Assembly: GCA_023231475.1 (NCBI GenBank)
Contig: JALJEE010001458.1
Span: 1 to 64,000 of the forward strand
DNA length: 64,000 bases
Direction: 5' to 3'
Source: Seison nebaliae
Lineage: Eukaryota > Rotifera > Pararotatoria > Seisonacea > Seisonidae
Shown: positions 12,521 to 23,700 of the stretch, in pieces
How the letters are laid out: each line of letters begins with the position of its first letter
Numbering within the stretch: the stretch's first letter is position 1
The notes under the pieces: generated by a model
What the model was told of the DNA's origin: nothing
Seen by the model: only the letters and a program-made list of their open reading frames with translations
Databases searched by the model: none
Position numbers and translations under genes: made by a program

Positions 12521-12960
12521 ACATCAGTTTGGATTAATTTGTGCGTTCATTTTTGTGAACGACAAAATTAGTTAAGTGAAAAAATTATTAGTTTCATTAT
12601 CAAACTAACGCTAAAATGAAGATGATTAAAAAGTTAGATTGGAAGAATTTATTATTCTTTTGAAATTTTTCAGTTGCTCTCTTTTCATATAAAAATGTAA
12701 ATATATTTTATTCGAAGCACAAAGTGCTTTATCGTTGTAAGACAAGATTCTACTTTAAATATTATGTAGGAAATTATTACATCTATAATTTACATAAACA
12801 AAATAAATTTTAAAATTAAATTCGAACATATTAATTTCTTTTCAGTTTCATCATGCTATTATTTTCTAACATGTCGAAGAATATCGATTTATCGATAAAA
12901 TAAGTAGTTATGTTGGTAAATTAGGAGGCAAATTTAAACTAACAAACAATTTTTGATTTA

Positions 12961-13222
12961 CTAACAGTTAGAGTCATACGATTTGAGAGTTGAACGATTA
13001 TCAGAATTTGAATTTTCTTTTTTGAGTAGAGGTAATGTCGTTAGAATTCCATCACGATTATTCATTCTTTCAAAGCTGGATCTTCTCGTTTGTTCCACTA
13101 CTTCGTTTTCAATTACTGCCTCCGAATTAGATGAACAGTCGATCGGATTACTGTTAGTTGACGCTGATTCCTTATGATTATTCTCAATAAATTCTGCAGA
13201 AGAATGATCTGTACGATACTGC
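12961..13222 (-). CDS. Last exon of an unrecognised protein
   Basis: After a good acceptor (ttcctctag) an open frame runs 86 codons to TAG at 12961-12963, far longer than expected by chance in this composition. It is polar and Ser/Asn/Glu-rich (HSSAEFIENNHKESAS ... NSDNRSTLKSYDSNC), as in a disordered C-terminal tail. Upstream exons probably lie to the right on the same strand. No family recognised. Confidence 0.45.
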
Positions 13223-13713
13223 CTAGAGGAATAAAAGACGAACGATTATTGATTTGAATGAATGAATTTAGAAGAAATATTGAAAATTGTCTTTTTGTCT
13301 CATAAAGAAATGGAGATGTCTATGTATTCTGGTGGATAGAATTTCTCCATTTCCAATATTTCAAGACCAATGTAAGAAAACAGCATTACGCATTAGCAAT
13401 TACTTTCTTTTGTAAATATCATTCGACTCCTAAAATCATGATATCTTCTTTAGGCACAAGGTCTTTACAATTTAATTCAATATTAATGATGCTATTTTTA
13501 TTATGCATTTCTTTTTCATTCTCTTATAACTGAATCCCTCACTGAACATTAAACATGTTATGGTTCTCTAATTTGCTGCAAAATAAAATTGACACAATTC
13601 ATCTATTCTATATCACACGCGCAACATAAACATCGATAAGCATAAATATCAATAATTTTAATCAGTTGAGAAATAAAATTTGAAATTGTAGAAATTTTTA
13701 AACCAAAACCTAC

Positions 13714-13780
13714 GAAGAGTTATGGGATACAGCTTTTTTCAAGAAGTCCAAGCGATCAACTACTTTTTCTGAATGGCAAT
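13714..13780 (-). CDS. Candidate internal exon
   Basis: A 67-base island between an acceptor (attgtcag) and a donor (gtaggt), reading CHSEKVVDRLDFLKKAVSHN. Composition and splice sites fit an internal exon of the gene ending at 12961. It is too short to identify. Confidence 0.3.
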
Positions 13781-14194
13781 CTGACAATATTTTAATAGTT
13801 AATCAGACTTTTCCACATCATTTCCCATCACGACTTAATTTGAAGATAGGTCAATGTTCGGAAGAGAAAGAAATGACATGAATAAAAATTTGAGTGATAA
13901 TCTTCTATGAGAAAAAATGATGAGAATAAAACAGTTTGAAACATTTGGAACAAAATATCTGATGGAAAGAAGAAGATATCTGTCAGAATTAATAATTATT
14001 ATAATTGATGAATTGTGCGAAACGGATGAAATGTTTCATTTTTCCTTGCTTGCTTCTCGTTAAGTCTCCCTCCCAATAATTTAAGCATTTACCCTTTCAT
14101 CTTTTAATCAATTGCTATCTATTTGCCTATCTTTTTTGAAAAGATGTAGATCTTCTATTAACATGATGAAAGTAATGAACATGTAGCCAGTATA

Positions 14195-15815
14195 GTCGCA
14201 TCACTGACTTTTCCTCACTGCCATATAAAATTTCCTGGTTATCTACTGAAACGGTCATTTCCTCATCTCCAAAAACGGTCAGTTCGTCACAGTTTTTTCC
14301 AATATGGTATTTTCCTCATCACATTTGTAAACTAAATGCAAAGTACCTCATCACGTATTTTTTATTCAAGAGATTTGAATTAACTTTCCCTTTGAATTTT
14401 GATTTTAGAATCGTTTAAGTTAAGAAACTTCTCAAGGTATGAAGAAATGGAAAAAGCACTAATGAATCATTAGTAATGATAAGTAAATCAAGTTTTAAAT
14501 CAGCTTCTAATATATAATATTATATACCATATTACAAAATTTCATATTCGTCTATGATCGATGCATTCAATATCATCCTTCCATAATATTCTGATACCAT
14601 GATCAGTAGTAATAGTGATCATTTTCCATCTAGCACACCTTTTTCCACCATTCAATTATCAATACTATCTTTTCTAGAATCACCGTCTTTTCCTTACTCT
14701 ATATTAAATTTTCCAAAATTAACAGTAAAACGGTCATTTCCTCACGTATCAAAACTGTCATTTCCTCACCCACTTTTTTCACTATGAACTTTTTCTCACT
14801 CAATTTTTTTATTTTGGACATTTCCTCACCCAATTGTCAACTAAACGGAAATTTCATCACCGTCTATTTGTCTTCTAAATTAATATAGATTATTATAATT
14901 GTTACGAATATATGTTTTAATGTTCTTTTATTTTTATTCATATTCATATTTTTATCGAAATTTAATATTATGCATCATGTTATTAAAAAAAATTTAATAA
15001 TAAAAAAGAAATTTAATGAAAAATTTCTTCGATAACGAAATGATTATATTCCAGATCTTGGATATTATACTTTCGAATTATTGCACGTAATTTTTCTTTT
15101 TTTTTCCTTTTCAATTTATTTAATTGTTTTTCGAATGTTGATAAGGATTACAATATTTGATAAATTATCTTAATCCGTTATTCCTATCCTCCATTAGATT
15201 ATTCGTTCTAGAGAAATTGTTCATCATTCTTGAATGATTATTTCATAGGAATGGAGGGAAGACTGCACTATCACTTTTCCCAATGTATGTACACTAATAA
15301 CTGATATCATGTGATTGAATCATATTGATTGAATCTTTCTTTTTTATTATTAAATTTTGCTTAACAACTTGATGCATAATATTGTATTTCGATAAAAGTA
15401 TAAAACAACATTAAAACATATATTCGTAACAATTAAATTAATCATTATTTATATTAATATTTTAATTTAGTTGATCACGGGGTGAAGAAAACTCCAATTA
15501 GTTAACAATAGGGTAAGGAAAAGTCCATAATGAAGAAAGTGGCTGAGGAAAAGTCCATAATGAAAAAAGGGGGCGAGGAAATGACCGTTTTAAAGTTAAT
15601 TTTCAAAAATTTATATAGAGTGAGGATAAGACCGGCTACCTATATAGGGGAGCAAATTTCACTGTTAAGAAATATAGTTGACAAATGTGGTGAAGAATTT
15701 TCCAGAATGTAAAAAGTGGGAGAGGAAATGGCCGTTGTGATTGTGAGGAAATCACCGTTTCACTACTTTTTTTTTGGAAAATTTTATATAGAATAAGGAA
15801 AAAATTGACAAACAT
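14195..15815. mobile_element. Large fold-back element with repeat-rich arms
   Basis: Left arm about 14195-15008 and right arm about 15333-15815 are reverse complements. For example, gttacgaatatatgttttaa near 14900 pairs with its complement near 15410-15431, and tattatgcatcatgttatta near 14965 pairs near 15370. The outer parts of both arms are degenerate tandem copies of gaggaaatgaccgttttaa / gaggaaaagtccataatga. The left arm is longer. The ~325-base core has no coding frame, so this is a non-autonomous DNA element; the 62- and 60-residue frames through the arms are repeat by-products. It seems to sit in an intron of the candidate gene at 12961-17214. Confidence 0.8.
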
Positions 15816-16249
15816 ATATTCATTATCATTCTTCGATTGCGCAGTAAAGAATAAAATGATTTATTTTAAGAAAGATGATCCCATTTATGATAAGAACTAT
15901 AATAACAATTTCCCACTGACAGAAAATCTATGACTTTCCAATAGTATCGGATTGTTGACTCTAACAAATTTTTTTATTAAATTCAATTGAAATTCTTCAC
16001 ATAGCATTTTTTTTTCCGTACTGAGCACAAACAGAATACAAAAATATACTATTCCCATTCGTTATATGGAAGCATTTTCGTAAAATGACAGTTGCTGTTA
16101 TCCATATGATGAACTAGATTGAGGAAGAATTAACAGGATCGGCAAAAAACTGAATAATAATCTGCAATAGAACATAGAAAATCATTTCAGCTTAATTCAA
16201 CAGTAAAAATAAAGATGAAGAACATGATTTTCATTCGTTATGATCCTAC

Positions 16250-16368
16250 CTTCTAACATTTAATAACTGATGCATAATTTCTGTCACTTTGTAGAAGAAT
16301 TGTAGAAAATCTGCTTGGCAATCATTATCATATAGATTGGCAATAAAATGAAATTCTGACAACTTCAT
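16250..16368 (-). CDS. Candidate internal exon
   Basis: An island of 39 codons ending at a donor (agaag|gtagga). It reads LSEFHFIANLYDNDCQADFL followed by a Phe/Tyr/Val helix-like segment and HQLLNVRR. It begins either at an in-frame ATG (16368) or after the following ag. The composition is clearly protein-like. It is probably part of the same gene as the exons at 13714 and 12961. No family recognised. Confidence 0.35.
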
Positions 16369-17061
16369 TTTTATATCATTATAATAGACAACAACCGGAC
16401 AATAACAATGGTTGTTGGCAGTCTACTGAGTAATGGTGATGAATAAGATAACGGAAAATAAGTGAAAGAATGAAATCATCTTATAAATTCAAAAACACGA
16501 AATGACAAGGGCGACGATTTATTACTTCGCAAAGTAATTCCAAATTACTTATCCTACTAGTGCATTAACTATATGACTTGTGTAGGATTGTTGGGAACAT
16601 AAGTACGTAAAGATAATGCATAAGAAAAAGTAAAAAAAAAGTACTATATAATTTTCAAGTCTTTTCCATACTTATGATATAGCAGGAAATAAGATTGAAT
16701 GAAACGCAAGATAAGAAAATTCGTACTAAAAACCGAGATATAGTATTAATAAAGAAGAATAAGATATAGAGAATAAAATTATTCTAAAAAATAGTAGTGT
16801 AATTACAGTATATCAATTATCATATCATAGGTATATAGCATGCCATCAAGTAGGAGAACGTTGTCCATCCCATTGAAAGGATATTAATTTTTTATTTTCG
16901 GTTTTCTTATTTCCTTGAGACTAACTGCAGATCAACTTACTAATAACAAGAGGAGAAATAACAATATTATTTATGGTTGAACCCTTAACATTAATTACTT
17001 TAATCTACTTCACTAAATTCGTTTTCACCTAAACAATCGACAGAGAAATATTTTAAAATAA

Positions 17062-17214
17062 TTATACTAACATTCTATTAACTTCATATTCAACAAATGA
17101 AGAATTCTTATGGAACATGTTTCGTGACTCCGTCCCATAAATCGTCATATCATTGACCCATCTTCCACTCATTCCCTTCGTTTCCAACATTTTCACGGCA
17201 GCGCATCCCATCAT
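17062..17214 (-). CDS. Candidate first or early exon
   Basis: After gatag an open frame of 50 codons begins with two ATGs (MMGCAAVKMLETKGMSGRWV) and continues through DMTIYGTESRNMFHKNSSF to VEYEVNR. A donor (gttaat, about 17084) before the stop would allow splicing onward. The content is coding-like and lies upstream of the other islands. It could be the start of that gene. Unidentified. Confidence 0.35.
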   Translation of the reverse strand: MMGCAAVKMLETKGMSGRWVNDMTIYGTESRNMFHKNSSFVEYEVNRMLV

Positions 17215-17959
17215 CTATCGTTGGCTGTGTTAATAGTGGAATATCAAACGATGTCAAAATGAAGGCGATGTTGCTCAATCAACTCATTCTTAAATCAATT
17301 ATTGATCGATCAAACGAAAAAAGAAATAAGAGAAGAATTAAAAAAAAGATTCTTTTTTATATTATTTTAGTAACAAGATATTCTTTGAATTAAATTGTAA
17401 TCGACACTCTGATGATTTCGGAACGTTAATGATTAAATAGGACACGTTAAAAATCAATAAGTTTCCATAACAACCAGAAATTATTCAATTTCACAATTTC
17501 CACTTCTCTTCATTTGCTTCCGACCAATAACCAAATAGTCGAGAGTGACCTACAGAAATATTCAACATTCAATCTTTCTTTATCCATCTCAACTCCTTCT
17601 AATATCTGAAATATTCTTTTTTTTAATGTCTACATTCTTCTTCGTTATTCAATCACACATATGGGTCCACTTAGATTGTGATAGTGTGGAAGAATTGTAA
17701 AAAGGAATTACTTTAAACATTCATTTTGTAAAGAATAATTCTGGTAAATGTTAAAGGTCATACACAAGGTAAGAGGTTTAATTTCTCCAATGAGAATTCA
17801 TGTTAAGGTTCATCATTTTCCATCTTTTAAATTAACCATATGGTAGGTAGGGAAGATAACAAGAATTATGTTTGTTTAATTTCCGTTATTATTATATGAA
17901 AGTTTACAAAAATGTATGGGAATAACAATTGTTAAACCATAGAAGATAATCATTTCCAT
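17215..17959. other. Intergenic spacer before NCBP2
   Basis: No supportable gene. An alternative minus-strand frame just above 17214 (DIPLLTQPTIDDGM) is short and has no clear start. Confidence 0.4.
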
Positions 17960-18564
17960 TTAGACATATCGTCCTGTTTGAATTTCACTATCGAAATTTC
18001 CGATTTGTTGCAACATATTCTTTCCAAATCCGCCTCGATCTTCATCATAATTTGTACGATATTCATCTCTCACTTGACCTCCATGACGACCACGACCATA
18101 TTGACGACCTTCCACAAATCCAGCATCCCAATCAATTCGAATTCGTCGATTGTCCAAATGAGTTAAATTTATATATCTGCGTGCCGTTTCAGCACCTTCT
18201 CTCGTCACATATCTTAATTAAGTGATGAAACAAATATTTTGATAAATGGAAACTCGAGAAAACAGAATCCACATGGCGTTTTCGTATTTCTATCGATTCC
18301 CATAATAATCCGATTTAACTCTCCACATAATGAGAATCGTTCATAAATTTGTTCTTCCGTCGTATAAAACGACATATTTCCCACATATAAAGTTCTTGAC
18401 TGACTCAATTTATTCTTTAACTGATCCTCCGAACCCTTTCCACATGAACATATAAAAGAAGTGAATAAAAATGAAAAATTATTATTCTTTATTACTTCGC
18501 TAACTTTGAATTGGGTATCATAATAGGAGCTGAGTTTAATTGCATTATTTCCAAGGAATGCCAT
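17960..18564 (-). CDS. NCBP2: Nuclear cap-binding protein subunit 2 (CBP20)
   Basis: Small subunit of the nuclear cap-binding complex, which binds the m7G cap of new transcripts and links capping to splicing, export and 3' processing. There are three exons, with introns of about 60 and 45 bases. The N-terminus [12 protein letters not shown] joins GSEDQLKN as in the human protein. The RRM shows RNP2 ([20 protein letters not shown]) and RNP1 (CGFCFLE). The C-terminal cap-binding tail is nearly invariant: [20 protein letters not shown] followed by GGQVRDEYR. The total of ~165 residues is close to the usual 156. The start ATG (18564) is 336 bases from the ATG of the plus-strand neighbour, so a shared promoter is likely. 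Confidence 0.95.
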
Positions 18565-18900
18565 TCTGAAAAAAATTGGTCGAATTTTTGGAAAGCCTTA
18601 TATTCGAAAATAATAAACTTTAAAATCTTGTTTATTCAAATGAGATTCGTCGGGATCTTATAGTAGTGGTTGTCGATTATTCTGTTCATTCATTTGCCAT
18701 GTACCATAATGGCACCTTTGTAAATGATTCAATATTTAATAGTTAAACGAAGTTTTTAACGATGTTCATTTTGACTTCAGCTTTCTTTTTTAAATGTAAC
18801 AGATTACATTGGGTTTTGAAAAGTCTATTTTGAAAAACTTTAATATTTTTTGATTTTATTTCTTTATTATGAATTTATTTTTACCATCGGATATTCTGAA
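18565..18900. promoter_or_regulatory. Shared upstream region of a head-to-head gene pair
   Basis: 336 bases separate the start codons of NCBP2 (minus) and the plus-strand gene at 18901. I see no specific motif I can name; a bidirectional promoter is inferred from spacing alone. Confidence 0.35.
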
Positions 18901-20646
18901 ATGAACGAACCGGCTATTACTTCCAAAGTGAATAATCCGATAACGATTAATTCATTTTTTGCAAGGAAATATAATATGAGTGATGGTTCGAATACGATGA
19001 CTGATTTGACTTCAATGCCTAATTTTGAGATGTCAATACCGATTATGGATGACATGATTGGTGAAAGAGAAATACAAGGCAATATGATGCCAAATTATTA
19101 TATTGGAAATACGTCGAAAAATCCGTTTATCTTGGATATGTATGATGGGTCGATGATGGATGAACAGAATATGGAAAGAACAGAAAACCCATTCCTCCCA
19201 ACTTCCCAATTTCTCAATTTTAGTTTTGTGACACCACCATCGGTCACAGTTCCAATACATCAACCACCTCCATCGATTCCACCCAGATTAAACTTTCAAC
19301 CATCTACTATCGATGAAACAATAGGTTCCAATGAATCGAAAGAATTTTTCTCCAAAAATATTTTATGGGAAATGTCAAAATTTCCAAAAGAAGAAAATTT
19401 AATTTCGTTAAATTCCACTAGTCGAATGTCGATTGAACCACAAGATGAAACCGTAATAATTGATGAAGATGGAACAACTCAAGATTCGGAGATGCTCCTC
19501 AATATTTCTGGTGATTCTGAAACGAAAGACAATCTTTATGCCGATGTTTATCGGGAACCACCGTCTTTTATGTTGAAGAAGGATTTGGATGCAGATCTTC
19601 CCAAATTTTCAATAATTAGTGGAATTATTGTTATGAAAGACGTGTGTGTTGATAATCGTATCTTATCACTTCAGGAGTATAATGATCGATTAGATAAAGA
19701 AAGTGGAACGGCTAAATTAAAAGAATACATCAACAGTAATTATGCTGGAACGAAAAATTGCAAATTTGAATATCCAAAAATGCAATCAAATTTCCATTCG
19801 AATTCTAAATATATCGATGAGACATTAACGCAATTCAACAAACTATGGGAATATTTGGAGACGAATGAAGAGAAATTTATTGAAAATTTCTTACCTGAAT
19901 CCGTCACATCGGGAATTAGATTACATAAATTGTCACCAAAAAAACAGAAAGAAATTCGTAAGCAAGCGAAAAAGGACGATCTCGTCTTATATCGTTGGAT
20001 ACCGGAAGCACGTCCTGAATATGATAGTGTCGATTATGACAAGAACTTGAAAGTAGAAGATTCATGGCCCAATGTGAGAACAGGTCCAATGATGATACCA
20101 AAATCCGAATGTTGGTTATCCAGAAAAAGAAAACAGAGAACATTCGTCCAATCCCAAATCCAGAGACAATTGGAACTCGTTGAACATGTGGACAAACCAA
20201 AAATAACTAAATTCGCTGATTATAATAATGAATCGATACATGAAACGGAAACAATGAATCCTGGTTTGGAAGATGGTGAAGTAGAAGATAACGGTAATGA
20301 AGAAAATTCAAAAGAGAAATTAACTGATGTTAATTCTACCAAGAAAGAAAAGCAAACACAAGTAATGGTGAAATTCGAACGTAAAAAGCCTTGGATAACA
20401 CCAGCATTAATGGCGCAAATAATTGAGCGAGATAAGCTTCATAATATCATTAAAACTAATCACACAGTAGAATTAATGGATAGATTTAAGAAGTTTAAGA
20501 ACAAAGTTAATAAAAAAGTGAAACAAGCTAAAAGTTTTTTTTCTTTCGAATTTCATTTCGTTAATGCGCATAAAATTTATTTCAATTTAGTTCATTATCT
20601 CAATCAATTGGCTAAACAAGAACAACAAATAACAAATAATCTGTAA
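18901..20646 (+). CDS. Unrecognised protein with a LINE-linker-like tail
   Basis: The long first exon starts at ATG 18901 (MNEPAITSKVNNP) because the frame upstream has only non-ATG codons. A 57-base intron (20534-20590) restores the C-terminal frame, for about 560 residues. The N-terminal half is disordered and rich in Met, Asn, Pro and Ser (PPPSIPPRL). The middle has a conserved-looking block (LYRWIPEARPEYDSVDYDKN, then SWPNVRTGPMMIPKSE). An acidic stretch (LEDGEVEDNGNEEN) precedes the tail KKPWITPALMAQIIERDKL ... FKKFKNKVNKKVKQAK-IHYLNQL. That tail has the pattern of the linker between endonuclease and reverse transcriptase in non-LTR retrotransposons (PWIT...I..RDKL ... YK..RNKV...I..AK..Y). 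No endonuclease or reverse transcriptase is present, so it is not a LINE itself. The AATAAA signal at 20679 supports the gene end. Function unknown. Confidence 0.7.
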   Translation: MNEPAITSKVNNPITINSFFARKYNMSDGSNTMTDLTSMPNFEMSIPIMDDMIGEREIQGNMMPNYYIGNTSKNPFILDMYDGSMMDEQNMERTENPFLPTSQFLNFSFVTPPSVTVPIHQPPPSIPPRLNFQPSTIDETIGSNESKEFFSKNILWEMSKFPKEENLISLNSTSRMSIEPQDETVIIDEDGTTQDSEMLLNISGDSETKDNLYADVYREPPSFMLKKDLDADLPKFSIISGIIVMKDVCVDNRILSLQEYNDRLDKESGTAKLKEYINSNYAGTKNCKFEYPKMQSNFHSNSKYIDETLTQFNKLWEYLETNEEKFIENFLPESVTSGIRLHKLSPKKQKEIRKQAKKDDLVLYRWIPEARPEYDSVDYDKNLKVEDSWPNVRTGPMMIPKSECWLSRKRKQRTFVQSQIQRQLELVEHVDKPKITKFADYNNESIHETETMNPGLEDGEVEDNGNEENSKEKLTDVNSTKKEKQTQVMVKFERKKPWITPALMAQIIERDKLHNIIKTNHTVELMDRFKKFKNKVNKKVKQAKSFFSFEFHFVNAHKIYFNLVHYLNQLAKQEQQITNNL

Positions 20647-20678
20647 ATTTGTTTATTTTAAAGAGAATATAGTGTTCA

Positions 20679-20684
20679 AATAAA
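20679..20684 (+). terminator. Polyadenylation signal AATAAA
   Basis: Lies 33 bases after the stop codon of the plus-strand gene and just before the stop of the convergent DNAH6 gene, so the two 3' ends almost touch. Confidence 0.5.
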
Positions 20685-20705
20685 GTCGATGTTTGATTGA
20701 TCTGT

Positions 20706-23700
20706 TCATTCAGATAATTGACAAAGGAGAGCAGCTCCTTTCATTATCCAATAATCTCTCGTTTCTTGTGATTGTAAATTTACTGGTACTACAAAATTTG
20801 TGGAATGACCTTTAAAAACATTCAATAATGATTAGATTGCAGATATTTTAATAAATGGTCTAACCTGTAGTACTTAAAGTTCCAGCACGTTCGGCCGTTT
20901 TATAAAGAGGGGCAATATAATCATTTGGATCGTCAATGAAGTTATCTGTCGGTTCCATATGAAGAACTGGTAGCATCGGATTCATTTCACCTTCACTACA
21001 ATCGACAATCGACTTAACGTCAATATCCCATTTGCACGCATCCATGTACAGACCATGAATTAGCACACCATCATCGATAGTGGGTAAAGCTTTATCAGCA
21101 GCAAGTGGTTGATCAGGTTGTCTCGTCTTCACATTTTCATTAGCTTCTTGCTGATCATAAAATACATCGGATACTGTAAAAATGAAGGATAATTTATCGA
21201 TGGGGAGACTATATTGTCTCGCATGTGTTTGTAGGACGGCCGTTAAGAATCCTTTTAATATAATTAAATTTCAATTAAATGAATGAATGAATGAATTGTA
21301 CCTTGTGGGAAAAATATTCCAGGTAACCAATAACATTTTGGTTCTCCTAATCTTATCCAATAATTCATGAAATTGATGCGATCTTGAAAATCCCGATACC
21401 ATCCTCCCAATTTCTTCAAACTTGGATAAGAACAATCTTTCCATAGTTGAGGTACCTGAATTGAGGAGAGAAGGAAAATAACAAGATTACTAAACAAAAA
21501 AATTACTTGAGAGAGATCAATAGCTCGATACATCTTTTCTAAACTTTCACTCATAACCATTAATCCTCTTATCGCTTTTTGTAAATCAATTAAAGACGAT
21601 GATATTACTTCAATCAGTTTATTATATCGGTCGATCTCTTGTAAGAGGACGGTTGTTAAAGATTTTTGACGATTCTTATCATCAAGCTGAAAATGTTAAG
21701 ATTAAACATTTCCGAACAAAAAAGAATGTGTAAAAACTTCATTCATAAATTTTGGAGCATTTTCAATTGATAAATTTTGTGGTTTTTCAGCCAACATTGC
21801 AGCACAAAGATCGTAAATGATATCTTCCTGACTCTTTCCTCCGACTTGTGCATGACTTCTTGGTTGTATTTCCAAAAGTGTACCGACCAGGGTTTCCGTC
21901 TCTTGCTTCTGGAACATGTAGTTAGCATTCAAATTCATCCCAAATATTTCAGCATCATCGATTAATGGAAATTGATTAATATAATCTTTATATTCTTGTA
22001 GTTCAGTAAAATTAGGAGGATAATAAATTCCAGATTCAGAGAATTTATAATTTTCTTCTAAAATATTCGGATGGAAAAACGTTCTCAATATGGTTCTTAA
22101 ACATCGCTGGTCCCAAAAGTCGGTTACTCGGCCACCATATGTTATTTCTCCTGTTATATAAATTAGAGCATCCCACGGGATTTCCGATTCACCACAAAAT
22201 AATTCTAAATTTAATAATGCACATTCTCTATCTGATGCATTGAAATCGTATTTGATATTCCATCCAAGTGCGCCAAATTTCTTCCTTTCCTGTATGATTG
22301 CATGGAAGAAACATATGCCGAAAATCATTTTTCTCCACGAATTACCCAAAACTAATTATTGAAATAGAAAAAAGAAATATATTGTGAGACTAACGATTAT
22401 CTTCAAAGAATTGTTTGGAAATTTCATTGAAAGCACGAGAAGTATTTGCCCTTAATCCTTTTGGAGGCTCATTAGTTACCTTAACACTATTTTGCAAAAC
22501 ATATACTGGAAATGACTTGTCAGGCATTGATGATAAGAATAATCGATAATCTTCATGAATCTAAAATAATTGAATAATATTAATGAACATTAATAAAAGA
22601 ACACAAACTGTTGTAGATTCTCCAAATTCTTTAATTAAATCTTCTAAATGAATCATCCACGACTTCGCTAAATGACAATTCTGAAGGAAAACCCATTGAC
22701 CATTTTTCACTCCATTCAGCATCATTTTCTCTGCGATTGGTCCTTGACCTTGACCTAACGATATCGTCGTTAAACTTAACCGATAAATTACGATACAATT
22801 AACAAGAATAAAGATAAAAAACTTTTTATTCATATTCATCTCAACGGCAAACCGTTGCAACGCAGCCATTGGATCACTACCAGTTGACAGAATGAACACT
22901 AAAGGTACTGATGTACTAATATCATCAAATATCTTTGCCAGTTCCATTGATGGAGCAGTTATAAATAATTCGCCCATTTCTGACCCAACAAACGTACTAA
23001 CAGCATGCACAAACTAGATGATAAAATATTATAATTGCATCATTAAATTTATTTAACATGATTCGGTGCAAATGTTTTAATTAAAATCAATTGTTGGAAA
23101 GTGGATAATTCTGAGATTTCGCATGGAGGTTCTTCATCTTCCGGTTGATCTGCATATAGACCTATATTTGGATCATTTAGTTCAATTTCGATTTCTCGAC
23201 AAAATTTTACATTCACCGGACCCTGTAGAAGAGTAGCTTTAATATTTGTAAAGATATCAGGAAGTGCAATTTGAAGCATCCAAATTTTCAACCAATATTC
23301 TTCATCTATTAATAATTCTACATCGGCTGGGAAAGGAGGAATATCCAATTTCAATCCTTTAAATAAAATATGAAAGAAGAGATATAAAAGAAGAAAAATG
23401 AACCTTGTGGCATTCCTCTTAATAAGAAGTCCCATTCGTCTTCATGAATTGCATCATTCATCAATAATAACCGACAACACAAAAGGAAACTGAAAGCCAA
23501 TTTATCTTTTTCGAATAATCCTCTCGATACATTTTTATAAATGGTTTTAGATGTCTCCTCATTTAACGTGTCCAACCGAGTCTGATAAATTTTATGGTAG
23601 AATGGATATTATCATTAAAATTAACATTGAGATCTTTCGACTTCTTACTGTTCACAACTGTATATTTAAACAACTGTTTAAAATATTTCAATGAATATTG

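Noticed and set aside
12980-13180. Plus-strand frame of 64 codons
   Set aside because: Shadow of the 86-codon minus-strand exon, which has the better composition and an acceptor site.
14599-15712. 62- and 60-residue frames in the fold-back arms
   Set aside because: They read through tandem copies of the repeat unit and show the same repeated peptide; no sign of selection.
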